Source: Pyropia haitanensis (Eukaryota; Rhodophyta; Bangiophyceae; Bangiales; Bangiaceae). Taken from it: DNA of 64,000 bases. The notes below the pieces were generated by a model that saw nothing but the letters and a program-made list of their open reading frames with translations, ran no database searches and had not been told where the DNA came from. The position numbers and the translations under genes were made by a program. Each line of letters opens with the position of its first letter. Positions within the stretch are counted from its first letter, which is position 1. Below are positions 43,826 through 55,009 of this stretch, piece after piece. The DNA lies in contig SDUX01000003.1 of the NCBI GenBank assembly GCA_008729055.1, positions 310,001-374,000 on the forward strand, in the 5' to 3' direction.

Positions 43826-45868
43826 CTAGCGCGACGGGACAGCAACGAGTGGCTCTACATGCGCACGCATGTAGGCGTCTACGTCGACGCCCGCGGCAAC
43901 CATGTCCGCCACCCGCTTCCGTGCCAGGGCCATCCCACATGCGTCGCTGGCATACTTGCTGCCAGCCGCCGCCGAGGCAGCACCCCCGCACCCACCCGCC
44001 ACGCCGCCACAGGCGCAGCGGGGGCCCTTGGGGCTGCCACTCCCATTGCCCGCAGCCTTGGCGGCCACGTCAGCCTTGGCATCGTCTTTGTCGCGACTCT
44101 TGCCCGGCGGCACGGGCGGCCGTGCGCCAGACGCGACTGCCGTACCAACCGGCGGGGAGCCACTCGCAGAGGCCGTCGCGGTTCGCTTCGCTGTGGATCC
44201 ACCTCCATCCATGGAGCGCTTGCGCTTCTTGTTGGCCGCAGTCGCAGCCGCCGCCGCCGCCGACGCGGCCTCACGAGTGTCGCGGGCAACTTCGGCAGCG
44301 TCCGCCACACGGAGCGCTTCTTCAAACTTGATGTCGGCCGTGTCAGCCATCCGTGGCAGGTCCGTACCGGGAGCGTTGTACGTGTGACAATTGTACCACA
44401 CCTGCCGAACGTCCGTCACCAGCTCTTCCACCTCTTTGTAGGCCTCGGCCGCATAGCGGGCGCGAACAGTACGGAGATCCATCGGACGGGTCACCACTTT
44501 GGGGTAGTCTGGGCACTGGTGGGCAATCGGGTCCACTGGCTCACGAAAAGGGCCCGACGCGCGGATCTTGAACAGCGCCCCCACCGCCCGGTCTGCACGA
44601 CGGAGGAAGCGGGCGCGCGCGGCAGGCGTGAGTGTCGGTGATGCCACCCACCGGGGCTTGTCGTCGGCTGACCGCCAGGCCGCCATCTTGGCAATGTGCG
44701 ACGCCTCCACAATGGGAGTATCGGATGCTGCTGCGGCGGGGGCCGGCTTGGGCAGCGGTGGCCGCAGCGCCGTCGGCAACGGGGGTGGCCGTGTGGCAGG
44801 TGGAGTAGCTGCTGCCTTGGGGGATGACTTTGGCGGCGCCTTGGTCTTGGGCGACATGGACACTCGAGGAGGCGGGGGGGGCTTGGACGCGCTCGCCCGC
44901 CCAACAGGCGACGGGGGCGATCGCGCACCCTTGTCCTTCTCCTTGTCCTTGGATTTGTCCTTGATGTCCTTGGCCGCAAATCGCGAGATGCCTGGCGTCC
45001 GCTCCGCCGCCGCAGACGGCGACGACGCATCGGACGCCGCCAACGACGACGCTTTTGGTGACGCAACCGGCACGGCCGACCCGCCGCCAGACGCAGAGTG
45101 TTTGGGTGACAACGGCAGCCGAGAAGCCGCCTTCTTCTCCGCCGCCTCCCGGCGCATGAGCTCTTTACAAAACGCAGAGTTGAGCAGCAGCTGATCCCCT
45201 TCGAGAGAACGCGCCTGCTCGAGGATGAACGACGTCTCGCCAAGGATGTCCCGCTCCGAATGCCCCCGCATGTCCATGTACTGTTGGCCCAGGAGCGAGA
45301 TGAAACGCGCGTAGGTGGCCTCTGACGGTGTGAGAGCCCCCGCAAGCAGGTTGGCCCGCACCGAGATCTCAAACCGCCGCCGCGCCTTGGCGTGCACACG
45401 CGCGTACTCCGCAGCAGGGGCGCCCGTCACGTTGTACCACGCGCGCTTGGTGTGGATCCACAGCACCGGAGCCTGTCCGTGCTCCACACACCATTCGTTG
45501 AGTGCCGGCAGGTGCACGCGCAGGGACGGTTGGCCGGGAGCCTTGAGCACCCCCGACGCCGACAGGGACGAGCCGGGGTCATCCAGCTCGCAGATGGAGG
45601 CCAGCGCGCCGGCGGGGCCATTCGCACCAGCGGCGGAGCGGACGACCACGAAGTCGTGAAGCACCCGCGTCGGCAGGTCGTCACTGTCCGTGAGATTGTA
45701 CGCCGCGGGGATGTCCGCCTCGGTGACAGGAGGAGATCGGCCGTTCGAAGGCCCCCCCCCACCCACAGCGCCGCCGCCACCGCTGCCACCCGAGCGACCC
45801 GCCGCCGACCCTGACGATAGGCGGGGGGGCGGGGGGGGGGTAAACCGACTCCCATGGTGGGACGACAT
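43826..45868 (-). CDS. RFD-domain and bromodomain chromatin protein
   Basis: Single exon, 680 residues from ATG 45868 (MSSHHGSRF); an in-frame ATG 14 codons upstream is possible. The N-terminal part, residues about 65-175, resembles the replication-foci domain of DNMT1: RVLHDFVVV, ASICELDDPGSSL, LRVHLPALNEWCVEHGQAP and WIHTKRAWYNVTGAPAAEYA. A Lys/Ser-rich linker contains KDIKDKSKDKEKDK. The bromodomain is at about residues 425-525, with CPDYPKVVTRPMDLRTV and the acetyl-lysine-binding Asn in YNAPGTDL. A bipartite-like basic patch (NKKRKRS) follows. The C-terminus has CACGG, CGG and YASDACGMALARKRVADMV, resembling the Cys-rich SDxCG-LA-R segment near the C-terminus of Cfp1/Spp1 of Set1 complexes. 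Together this suggests a nuclear reader coupling histone acetylation to another chromatin mark. RFD and bromodomain calls are good; the Cfp1-like comparison is tentative. Confidence 0.88.
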   Translation of the reverse strand: MSSHHGSRFTPPPPPRLSSGSAAGRSGGSGGGGAVGGGGPSNGRSPPVTEADIPAAYNLTDSDDLPTRVLHDFVVVRSAAGANGPAGALASICELDDPGSSLSASGVLKAPGQPSLRVHLPALNEWCVEHGQAPVLWIHTKRAWYNVTGAPAAEYARVHAKARRRFEISVRANLLAGALTPSEATYARFISLLGQQYMDMRGHSERDILGETSFILEQARSLEGDQLLLNSAFCKELMRREAAEKKAASRLPLSPKHSASGGGSAVPVASPKASSLAASDASSPSAAAERTPGISRFAAKDIKDKSKDKEKDKGARSPPSPVGRASASKPPPPPRVSMSPKTKAPPKSSPKAAATPPATRPPPLPTALRPPLPKPAPAAAASDTPIVEASHIAKMAAWRSADDKPRWVASPTLTPAARARFLRRADRAVGALFKIRASGPFREPVDPIAHQCPDYPKVVTRPMDLRTVRARYAAEAYKEVEELVTDVRQVWYNCHTYNAPGTDLPRMADTADIKFEEALRVADAAEVARDTREAASAAAAAATAANKKRKRSMDGGGSTAKRTATASASGSPPVGTAVASGARPPVPPGKSRDKDDAKADVAAKAAGNGSGSPKGPRCACGGVAGGCGGAASAAAGSKYASDACGMALARKRVADMVAAGVDVDAYMRAHVEPLVAVPSR

Positions 45869-46722
45869 GCCGTCGACAGTCCTTTCTCGGGGGTGGACCG
45901 TTGTGACCACAGAGGTGACTGCCTTGGCGGTCTTCTTGACGATGGATGATACGGTGACGTCTCTTGCGCTACTCTCACCACATCAACAGTCGATGATGAG
46001 GGCGCCCAAGAGGGAGGGGAAGAAGTGCACGATCAACGTCCACCCCCTCACACCCTTCCCCAGCCCCGGACGGACCGAGCACGCAACGAGAAGGACGTGC
46101 ACGATGACGGGTACGACCGGGCACACCCGTTCGGGCCTCCAAGCAAGAGTCCCAGCCAATGTAGACGACAATACCGGTTGGCAACAGAAGCCGCACGGAC
46201 GCCCGCGAACCGACACGTCCCAAAGGCAAGCCCTCAAACCACCGCACCCCGCCTCCACCCCCGTGCCAGCACCAGACGTGACAACAAAAAGAGCAGGGCA
46301 AGTGGTCCAAGCCGACCGTCACGGACAAACGATCCGCACCCCCGTCGCGGCGGCCGGCCACACCCACAACCACCGGTCGTCGTCCGACAGCCAATACACC
46401 CGCGCCCGCAACGCCACCCTACCCCAGCCGACAGCACGCGTGCGCCCCGCCGCCAGCGTCACATGTTTGGGGCGGGGGGGCATGAGCACAGCCGCCGGGC
46501 AGGCCGGGCCAACCAGGGCCCCCCTCCCCCCGCCGGCCGAACCGCTGGCCACGGCGCAGTTGCCACACACGCGGGGGGTGGCGGGGGGCGCGGGGCGGAA
46601 CCGCGGCGCCGGCCGTCCCGCGCGGCTGCCAACCGCCGCTGAGGCGACGCGAGGGGAGGGGGGGGCGGTGAGGGCGGGGGGGGGGAAACGGGTGTGCTGG
46701 CGCCGTCGACCGGTTTGGTCGA

Positions 46723-46753
<31 letters not shown>

Positions 46754-47698
46754 GCGGCGGGGTGGCGGGCACGGCCCAGACCCGGGCGGCCGCCCAACCA
46801 GACGCGGCCCCGCGGCGGCCGCCGGGTGTGGCGATTGCAGGCGCGCGGCGGGGGGGGCGCCGCGTTGCGGCCACCAGCCGGCAGCACGAGGGGGGTCGGG
46901 GAGAGAGGAGGGAGAGTTGCCGAGGTGGGGGGGGCTTCTGGACGCCGCCAGGTGGTGCGAAATTGATGTCGGTTGGCCCCACCAGCCATCTTACAGTGGC
47001 CTTCTACGGGAAAATACGCAATGTAATTGACCGTTATTTATGTTGAGTTGTATTTGTCTGGTGTGGCGTGGCTGTGATCGCAATCTGCCCACTGCCGCGG
47101 GTGTGTGTTGCCCGACCCGTTCCGAGACGGCGTCTGCAGGTGGCTGCAGGTCCCCCCCTTGCTGGCTCGTCTCAAGCTACAGCTGCGCGAGGGGACGGCG
47201 GACGGCCGTCCCCCCCCCTTGGTGTGACCGCCGGGCGTTTGCGTGCGTGCTCCCACTTGCCTTGCGTGGGTGGGGTCCCTCTCGATTGCCCCCGCACGCA
47301 GCGGCGGCTCTCCTCGTGACGCAGCTGGCGCGCGGTCCGTGCGCGGGGGCGCCACCCGGACGCGCTACGAACCCGCCTCCCCCCCGGCCTCCGCCTCCCA
47401 ACGCGCGTCCCCCTCTTCCCCAGTTCCCCCAGCGCTCTTGCCGCTGCCGGTCGGGCGCGGTCGCCGCCTTGGCGTGGGGACGTCGCGGCGGGACGGCAGC
47501 CGCTCGCCGCTGCCCCCCCCCCCCCGCCGCCTCTCACCGGTTGTTTTCCCTGTCGCCCATGCTGTGCATCGTCCCCGGCTGCCACGCCCCCCCCCCGCCT
47601 CTGTACCGCGTGGGCGGTTGGACCCCAGTCGTACCGCCGTTGACAGCACTCGTTGCCTCTGGCCATCGTCCTCGTCCCCCCCCCTCCCGCCCCCAACC
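45869..47698. other. Intergenic region between divergent genes, with long G tract
   Basis: Shared upstream region of the RFD-bromodomain gene (-) and the gene at 47699 (+). A G run lies at 46727-46754. A short minus-strand island at about 46320-46480 reads like protein (VYWLSDDDRWLWVWP) but has no recognisable family or start. Otherwise I see no supported gene. Confidence 0.4.
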
Positions 47699-48805
47699 AT
47701 GGGAATGACCCTCCACGAGGCGGTCGCGTCGCTGGTGGCGCCGCCTTTCCCGCCCCCCCCTCCGCGAGCGGGGCGGCCGCCCAGCCCGCCGCCCCTCTCC
47801 CTGTGTGACCTGTGGCACGCCTCGTGGCAGCGGTCGGCAGAGCAGGCGCCGCTGCCGCCTCTGGAACGTGACGGTGGTGGTGGCGGCAGCACCAGCGGCG
47901 GCGGCAGCGGCTCTGGTGGTGGCGCCACGCCTTATCGTGTCCGCTGGAGCAGCAGCCGACTGGCGCCAGACGGCCGCGGCCCCGCCGCTGCCGCTGGCAA
48001 GGGCGGCGGCGGCGGCGGCGGCAGCAGCGGCGGCGGGACGGGGGCCCTATCGACGGACGACAGCGGGGACGCCACGGCGGCGCTGTGGGGGGTGGGTACG
48101 GCTGGCGGCCGCGGATGGGGCTTCTCGTCAGAGTCCCGCGTCGAGGGATCCCCCCGGGGGGTAGTGCCGGGCGCTTCACCCCGCTCGTTTGGGTGGGGCG
48201 AGGGGGGTGGGCGGCCCGCACCGCTACTGTCGTCGCTCATGGCGCGGGCGGTCGTCAAGACGGCGCCGCGGTCGTCCCCGCCCGTGCAGACCGTCCCGCC
48301 GCCGCTGTCGTCGCCGGGCCTGTTTCCCCGTGAGGGGACTGCCGCCCCCACTGCCGCCGCCGCTGCCGCCACCACCGCCGTTGCCACTGGGACTGCCGAT
48401 GACGGCGCTGCGAGCGGCGGTGGCGATAGGGACAGGCGCAAGCGCCGGTCCGGGGGCCCTGTTCTTGGGGCGGCCGCGTCGGCGGCGCCGCCCCGAAAGC
48501 GGGAGCGCCTGCCGCCCGTGTGGGGGGGCACCGCCGCCCCCGAGGGGGCTTTGATGGTGGTGGCGGCCGCCCCTGGCCGCGGTGACGGCTGTGGCGGGGA
48601 CGGGTGCGTGGTCAGCGCCGCCGCCGTTGATGGCGACCGCAGTGGCTGGGGTGGCGGCGGCAGCGGCGACCGTGGCCGGCTGCCAGAGGGGGGGGGCGGT
48701 GGCGGCACCCCCGCGCGGCGTCGGGCCAACGGCGGCGGCCGTCGCCTGCGGGGCGCGCCGAGCCGGGCGGCTGCCGAGGCAGAGCTACAGACCAACCGCA
48801 GCGTG
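47699..48805 (+). CDS. Probable nuclear disordered protein, unknown function (3' end uncertain)
   Basis: ATG 47699 (CCAACCATGGGAATG) opens a frame beginning MGMTLHEAVASLVAPPFPPP and containing LCDLWHASWQRSAEQAPLPP. The remainder is Gly/Ala/Pro-rich with a few structured-looking islands: TPYRVRWSSSRLAPD, PAPLLSSLMARAVVKTAP, and two basic clusters (DRDRRKRRSGG, PPRKRERLPPVW) that could be nuclear signals. At 48800-48815, ELQTNRS is followed by GTGTACGTG, which includes the GTACGT donor used elsewhere in this window. The frame remains open to 49153 but becomes a TG-repeat translation, so I end the call here. A possible 3' exon after CACGTCAG at 48959 would give VVERLDWVPLGTCC. I recognise no family. 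Confidence 0.5.
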
Positions 48806-49485
48806 TACGTGATGTGGGGGGGGGGAGGGCGGGGGAGGGTTGATGCGAAGGGCAGCGGCAGACCGGCGGCGGTGCGCTGCAGCTGGTGGACAGTCGGTGC
48901 CCGGGGCGGATGGAGGGGCCCGGTGAGGAGGGGGGGGGCTAGCCCGCCTCGCACGTCAGGTGGTCGAGCGTCTGGACTGGGTGCCGCTTGGCACTTGCTG
49001 CGTCCTTCGTATATTGTATGTATATGTGCGTGTGTGTGTGTTTGTGTGTGTTTTTTCTGCCTTGCGTGCTTGTGGGACGGCTGTGCTGTGGATTGGCCTG
49101 CGGCAGGGGTGGGGGCTTTGTACAGAACGGGGGGTCGGCCTTGGCGACCCTAGACCGTTCCCACGCTTTTGCTGCGGCGTCGCTGTGGCCACGCTCACGT
49201 CGTCAATGTGGTTCATGCTTGTTTTCTATTGACTGAGGCTGTTGCCGTGTACTGGTGGAGGTCACGGACGTGGCGTGTATGTGGCCGGCGCTGCCCCCGC
49301 CGACTGTCCGGCTGGTGGCGTGGCTCTACTCCCCTCTGCCAGTGATCCCCGGCGGCCTTCTCGCTCCGCGCGTGCCCTTTGCACTCTCAACCCCATCCCA
49401 AGCCGCGTGCACCCTCTCCCTGGTACGCTCGACACCCAGCGTGGATGCCCCCCCCCTCCCACCCCCGACCCGCTTCCGTTCCCGC
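48806..49485. other. 3' region with TG-rich tract
   Basis: It holds a TG microsatellite at 49020-49052 and the converging 3' ends of the genes on both sides. An additional exon of the preceding gene may lie at 48960-49010. Nothing else is recognised. Confidence 0.4.
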
Positions 49486-50427
49486 TCAAGTGTACGTCAC
49501 CTGTCCCGTCGCGTAGTCGACGACCATCCCTCCCCCTCCCACCCCGGCGTCTGGCACAGTATCCACTAGCAGCTGCATCACCCACTTTTCCGCGCCCGCG
49601 CCGACGGCGGCGGCGTAGTGCAGCAGCCCGACGCGGGAGCAGTAGACGAGCGCCGCGCCCGCCGTGGGCGCCACCGACACGCCCACCCGCGGGAAGACAG
49701 TGGCCCCCCCTGCGGCCACATCCGACAGGTACACCAGCACCGTCGCGTCCTTGCCGTCGACGTGCGGGCCGACGCCCTCCCCCTGTCGGTAGTGCACGGT
49801 CGTGGCGTCACGGACGACCACGGCGCCGGGGCGGGGCTTCCACACCAGCGAGTCGTCAAACAGCACCTGCGCGTCGGCGGGGGCGCCGACGGCGGGGAGC
49901 CACGTGGGCGCCAGCCCGCGGACCACCTCGGCGGGGACGCCGACGCGGAGGCCCGCGGGCGCCGTCGCGGGGAGCTCCCGCTCGTCGAGGGCCTCGGCGG
50001 CGGTGAGGGCGGCGGTCGTCGCCGACGCGCCGCCGGCCGCAACGTCGGCGTTGACGGCGGCGTTGAGGTAGAGCGGCGCTTCGGGGGCGGCCGTGGACGC
50101 GACAATCGCCTTGTGGCCGTCCACCAGCGCCGCGAGCGCGTCAGCGGGGAGGAAGTTGGGGATGTAGAGGATGTCGGGGTCGCGGTGGAGGTACGTGGCG
50201 CCGGGGAAGTGAGCCAGCCGGGGGTCCACGCCAGTCGTGGAGACGGCGGCGGCGGCGGCAGCGGCCGAAACAGCGGGCGCCCTCGTCGCCGTCGTCACTG
50301 GCTGGGCGCTCATGGCCGGCGGGCGGGGGGCGGGGACGACCGTCACCGCCGCAGCAGCCCGCCGGCAGCGGAGGCCGCGGCGGCCGGCGGCTGCGGCCAC
50401 GGCCGGGGGGGGGGAGAGGAACGCCAT
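49486..50427 (-). CDS. 2-oxoglutarate/Fe(II) dioxygenase, prolyl-4-hydroxylase-like
   Basis: Single exon, 313 residues from ATG 50427. The first 40 residues (MAFLSPPPAVAAAAGRRGLR...) are Ala/Arg-rich without acids, typical of a transit peptide to plastid or mitochondrion. The catalytic double-stranded beta-helix lies in the C-terminal half: HYRQGEGVGPHVDGKDATV has the HxD iron ligands (residues about 219-221), followed by LVYLSDVAAGGATVFPRVGV, then ALVYCSRVGLLHYAA with the distal His (about residue 268) and EKWVMQLLVD with the Lys that binds 2-oxoglutarate. This is the P4H arrangement, with the usual LYLN-v--GG-T-FP motif. The substrate is not shown by sequence; free or protein-bound proline is the family norm. 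The upstream open frame to 50607 lacks supporting features. Confidence 0.88.
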   Translation of the reverse strand: MAFLSPPPAVAAAAGRRGLRCRRAAAAVTVVPAPRPPAMSAQPVTTATRAPAVSAAAAAAAVSTTGVDPRLAHFPGATYLHRDPDILYIPNFLPADALAALVDGHKAIVASTAAPEAPLYLNAAVNADVAAGGASATTAALTAAEALDERELPATAPAGLRVGVPAEVVRGLAPTWLPAVGAPADAQVLFDDSLVWKPRPGAVVVRDATTVHYRQGEGVGPHVDGKDATVLVYLSDVAAGGATVFPRVGVSVAPTAGAALVYCSRVGLLHYAAAVGAGAEKWVMQLLVDTVPDAGVGGGGMVVDYATGQVTYT

Positions 50428-52619
50428 GCCCCACACCGTCGCGCTCGTGCGGGAACAGACGGCGGGGGTACGAGACGAAGGGGGCCAGAAAGACAAGGGA
50501 AGAAGGGGAGCGGGAGGTGGGCGGCGGCGGCAGGCGACGGCGCGCGTCCCTGCAGTCTGTCGGGCGGGAGGTGCGGTTTCGACAACGGGCTCTGGTGGGG
50601 AGCACACGGGGATATGGTTGACTCCAGCGGTGGGGACTGCGCTGGGGGAGAGGAATGGAGGGGGGTGGGCGGGGAGATGGTGCGGGAGGGGCAGAGCGCT
50701 GCCTGCAGCGGCGGCCTAGCGCGACAGTGTGGCAAGTCAGAAGACAAAAGGTGGGGAGGTTGCGCTTGTCGAGGGTGGGGTGGCCAGAGCGGCCCGCAGC
50801 GGTGCGTGGCGGGGCGTGCCGGGTGGTGCGCGTCTGCAGACATCCGTGATGCCGTGTGGGTGTGGCGGGGATGCCACGGTGAGTGGCGGCACGTGTGAAC
50901 CACACGGTAGCGACACGAGCAAAGAAACAAAAAACAGGAGACAGCAAGAAAAGAAAGTAGGGCGCGCACGAACGGCGTCCCGCAGCGGCGCGTGGTGGGG
51001 GCGGCACCAGCCGATTGTGGGGGTCCTGGGACGGGCCGGGTCGACGCCACCCGTCTGGACGGCGAGCGTCGGCCACAAACCGCCGAGGTGGGGGGGGGGT
51101 GGGGGGGGCGGGAGATGAACGGGGCAACCTTGTGGTCACCCCAACGCCGTCTCCGCAGCCGGCGCGAACGACACCGGCGGTGCAACCGCGCGACAGCCAT
51201 TGGGCCCACCCCCCTCAGGAGGTGGGTGCGGGGGGCGGCGGCGGCCCGCCGCCGCCAACTGGCCGGCACCCCGCCCCCACGACACTCGGCCGCCTGCTCG
51301 CCTGGCGGTCCGCGAGCAACCGCAGCCACGAGCTGCCGTCCCGCGGCCATTGACCAAGGCTGGGGGTCGTGGACACGCCGTTGGCGATAGACACAGATGG
51401 CAACGAGACTGGCCATGAACGAAGGCGTGCTGGCCAATCACGTTCCGTCCATGGCGGTACTCGTCAACGGGATCGACCGTCAGGTTGCTATCTGGATCAC
51501 GTTCTAAGTGACCTGGCCAATCAGAGGCGACCAGTCACGTTGACAACACAAAAACGCCCATGTCATCGAGATTGGTCGAGTATTTTCTGATTGAGTCACG
51601 ACATCCCAGACTGGTCGTCGACGGCCGCTGTTATCAGCGACCCGGTTGCCTGAAGGACGTCCAAAGAGAGATAGCGATGAGGAAGGAGGCGCGAAAGGGT
51701 GCCTGAGGACGACAGGTAAGGCTGGGGGAGGGTGCAAAGCAGGTGCGTGCAACCGTGCGCGTGTGGTGGTCGGGTTACCGCCGCCACCGCGGCCAGCGGC
51801 CGGGCAGATGTGGCGGTTCCGTCGTCACAGTGGTGCAACACTTTCCACCGCCCCCTCGTCATCGCCATCCCACCCCTACGCAGCAATGGGGGTAGATAGT
51901 CGCCAACGTCGATGCCAAGGCCGGCGCCGGCGCCAGTACCACCGCCGTCGCTGGCCCTTCAAAGTTACGGAGAGAGGCCTCGGTCCCTCGCTGGCCCCGC
52001 CAGTACACACGCCTCGAGGCAGCTGCACTATGGAGTGACGGAAGTTTGAGAAAGGAAAGACCTCTAAAACTGTTTGCGAATTCGTCTGGCCCTGTCTGCA
52101 ATGAACAGCACGATCTGGAAAATTCGAGCGTGTCGGAATCACAGATAAGAACGTCAAGGGGTTGGTACGTACGCGAACGAAGAGCAGCAGATGCGAAGAC
52201 TTCCGTACCGGCGTACCCAGAACACCAGCCAGCAGGGGTGATGGTGACGAGCCTCCGGCAGATCGCAGCATGCGTTGACAGGAGCGTCGGGAGATAGGAC
52301 AGCCGCCGTCACGGCGGCGACGTGGCAGTGTGGGCCGCCTCGCTGACGGTGCGGCTGACGTAGAGTCAGCGGTATCGTGCCACAGAATGGTTGCGTCTAT
52401 GCAGAAGTCCTAACTGGCGTGTGCGTGAGCGGCCCTTCTGTCGTCCCCTCTCTGACCTCCCCCAGAACGAACAAGTGGGCCGCACACCACAAGACGGCAA
52501 GAGAAAAACGTCCGTGTAGACACATGCCCCATAGGGACCGCCGCGACTCTCTCGTTGGCGCGGCATTTGGACGCCACCGCCACCTCCCGGTCCTGTCCGT
52601 CCCTGCCGACGTGGCCCGC
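50428..52619. other. Gene-poor region between minus-strand genes
   Basis: 5' flank of the dioxygenase gene and 3' flank of the S1 protease homologue. The segment 51400-52400 is less GC-rich than its surroundings. I see no conserved frame, repeat or RNA gene. Confidence 0.4.
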
Positions 52620-55009
52620 TCAGTTCAAAATCTTGGGGCGGATCCACCACAGTTGCGGGTCCACCTTGGTGAAGAGGTCGGGCACGCTCGTGCCGCACGC
52701 GCACGGCGAGGCTTGGTAGAGACACATGGGATTCGGGCCCCGCCGCTGCGCGTCGTCAAAGGTAGGGACCGAGAGGAGACGAGGAAGGAGGGGAAGGATC
52801 GGGAGCCAGCGTGAAAAGGAAAAGCGGGAGAGCGCTTGGAGTCAGCAACTCGACCCGATGTACCATAGTGCCATTCCGTAGGGTCAAAAGACGCTCCCCT
52901 CACAGAGAACCCATCATGACTCGCGCACGCCAAAGTCCGTCCCGCTCCAACCCTCCATGACCCCGAGCGCGCGCTTCATCAATAGACCAGGGGCGCAAGA
53001 GTGAACCGCTGAGCACAGACAGAGAACGATCCAAACGTACGGAGAAAATGCCATGTACGATGGGCGTCAGCACGCCCTTGACTTTGGCAACGGTGTACAG
53101 CCCCGCGCCCGTGTCGCCCGCGCAAAAGGACGTCTTGTCCCCCGCCGAAGTGCACCACTCCAGGCGGGGATTGAACCAGTCGACCGGGTCGATGCGGTCG
53201 CCGCGCATCGCCTTGTGGCACTGTGGCACGTTGTTGACGGGCACTGTGGCGACTCGGAAGCGCAGAAAGCGCCCAAACTGCGTCGAGGCTGCCCACCCTG
53301 TGCATCCGACAGAGGACGATGAGGAATCAACAACCGCATGTGGAGGGGCAGCGAGGGAAAGGAGTACAAACGGGAAGCGGTTCACAGTCATCCACAAGCA
53401 GGGGGCGCAGAAGCACCACAGAAGTGGGACACCAGTTGCAGGCGCGTCTCGCGTCAGCACGTGTCCCTCCTATCTCCGCCTGGGCACGCGGGTCGTCTTT
53501 TGGGTATTAGCCACCCAACCCACACGCGTAGTGTCCTAGGCTGGCGCCGGGGGCCGCCACCGCTGCCGGGTCGTCCCGACCCTGGCACGCACACACGCGT
53601 GGTTGGGGGTCCACACGTACCCGCAAACGACGCCTGCCTGCCCATCCGCATCTGGCCCGGCTTGGCCAGCGCCGCGAGCGCCACGTCCTTCGGCTTGCCG
53701 CGCTTCGGCGGCCCGACAGCCTTCGCCAGGTGGATGATTACCAAGTCAACGGGCCAGTGGTTGGGGGCGCCCGTGAACCGGTTCCCTGCGGGGTGGACGA
53801 TGACGCGCTTAATCTGTAGAGGGAGAGGGGGGGTGAGGAGGTGGGTACCCGGTGCATAGGAGCAAAAGGGACAGAAACAACAGGGAGGGGGCGGGGCGGT
53901 GGGGGATAGAGCATTATGAACAAATACTAGGTGAGATGATTGCCAATCGTAGGCGGTAAAGGAAGAACAAGACGAACGGCGTGCTGTTTGCGACAACTCC
54001 GTGGAGCACCCCGCCCCGCAACCGCGCTGCCCGAGGGCAAGTGCACGCGTCGCAGGGTCGCACGCGGCGGCCGTCCGTACCTTTGCCACTCGCCCTGTGG
54101 ACAGCTTGGTGCCCCCAACGCGGACAAAGCCGCGCTTCAAAAAGAGCTCCTTGGAGTACGACCGGAACCCGCCGACGCAGTGCGCGGCTGACAGCACCGT
54201 CCGCCAGCCAATGAGCACACCTGGTTGGGGAAGGGACGGAGGGCAACATAGGGGACAACACGGGGCAGCGGGCCAATCCAAAAAGCCACCATCCCGACCA
54301 GACACCCGCGGGGGCCGACGCACTCGGCGGTGAGACTAGGGAGCGCCACCGCCCTCTCCTACCGGTCAATCGCGGCGCCAAGTGGCCGCCGTCCACCGCG
54401 CGTGTGCGGACGCTCACCCCACCAGCCAAGGAGCAAGGGGACAGCAGCGGGCCGCGGTACGTACCTCCGCACAAAAGCCGTCCCTCTGCGCTGTACAGCC
54501 GCACGTGACTGCGGGCGGGAAAGAGGGGGGGGGGGGGGCGCGCGTCAACCGGGCAGGCAGCCACACGGCGGGGGGATGCGGCGGCGCGGGCGGCGAAGAC
54601 AAACGGGCGGGAGACAATGTCAGTGGCCCTGTACGTAATGCCTCATCGGGGAAAGACAGTTGCAAGTCGCCCTCATCCCCCGCACTACTTCCCGCCGCTC
54701 ACGGCCATCCCTCAACAGCGGTGGCTGCGGCGGCGATTGTGGCTCGCATCCTCTCCCCCCCCCGCCCCGCTACCCACTGCAGACATACAAGGGGGCGCCC
54801 GTGCTGAGGTCCAGTGGGCGTGTCACCCGCTTCGTCGCTGGCCCAGAAACCCGCACGACGGCTGTGCCCAGCCGTTCCTCCGGCGCCTCCGTCGCCGCCA
54901 CCGACACCGCCGCCGCAGCCGCCACCATCAGGGTGAGGACGAGCACGAAGATGGGAAGGGTGGGGGAGACCAACTGGCCGTGGCGGAACCGCCCGCGAGT
55001 GGGTGCCAT
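52620..55009 (-). CDS. Trypsin-like (S1) protease homologue with Thr at the catalytic Ser position; six exons
   Basis: Exons (minus): 55009-54789, 54508-54465, 54220-54081, 53813-53621, 53297-53041, 52745-52620. All junction phases agree and give 326 residues. Donors are GTATGT, GTACGT, GTACGG, GTACGT and GTACGT. The N-terminus (MAPTRGRFRHGQLVSPTLPI, then FVLVLTLMVAAAAAVSVAA) is a signal peptide or signal anchor. The S1 fold follows: FHVRLYSAEGRLLCGG, VLIGWRTVLSAAHC with His102 (chymotrypsin 57), IKRVIVHPAGN, PVDLVIIHL with Asp158 (102), SFAGWAASTQFG, then FCAGDTGAGLYTV. There, Thr262 occupies the Ser195 position, and GDSGGP has become GDTGAG. The end, ACGTSVPDLFTKVDPQLWWI, matches the S1 C-terminal helix. 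The residue equivalent to 189 is Ser, as in chymotrypsin. The protein may be a non-catalytic homologue or a threonine variant; nothing in the splice structure suggests decay. Confidence 0.88.
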
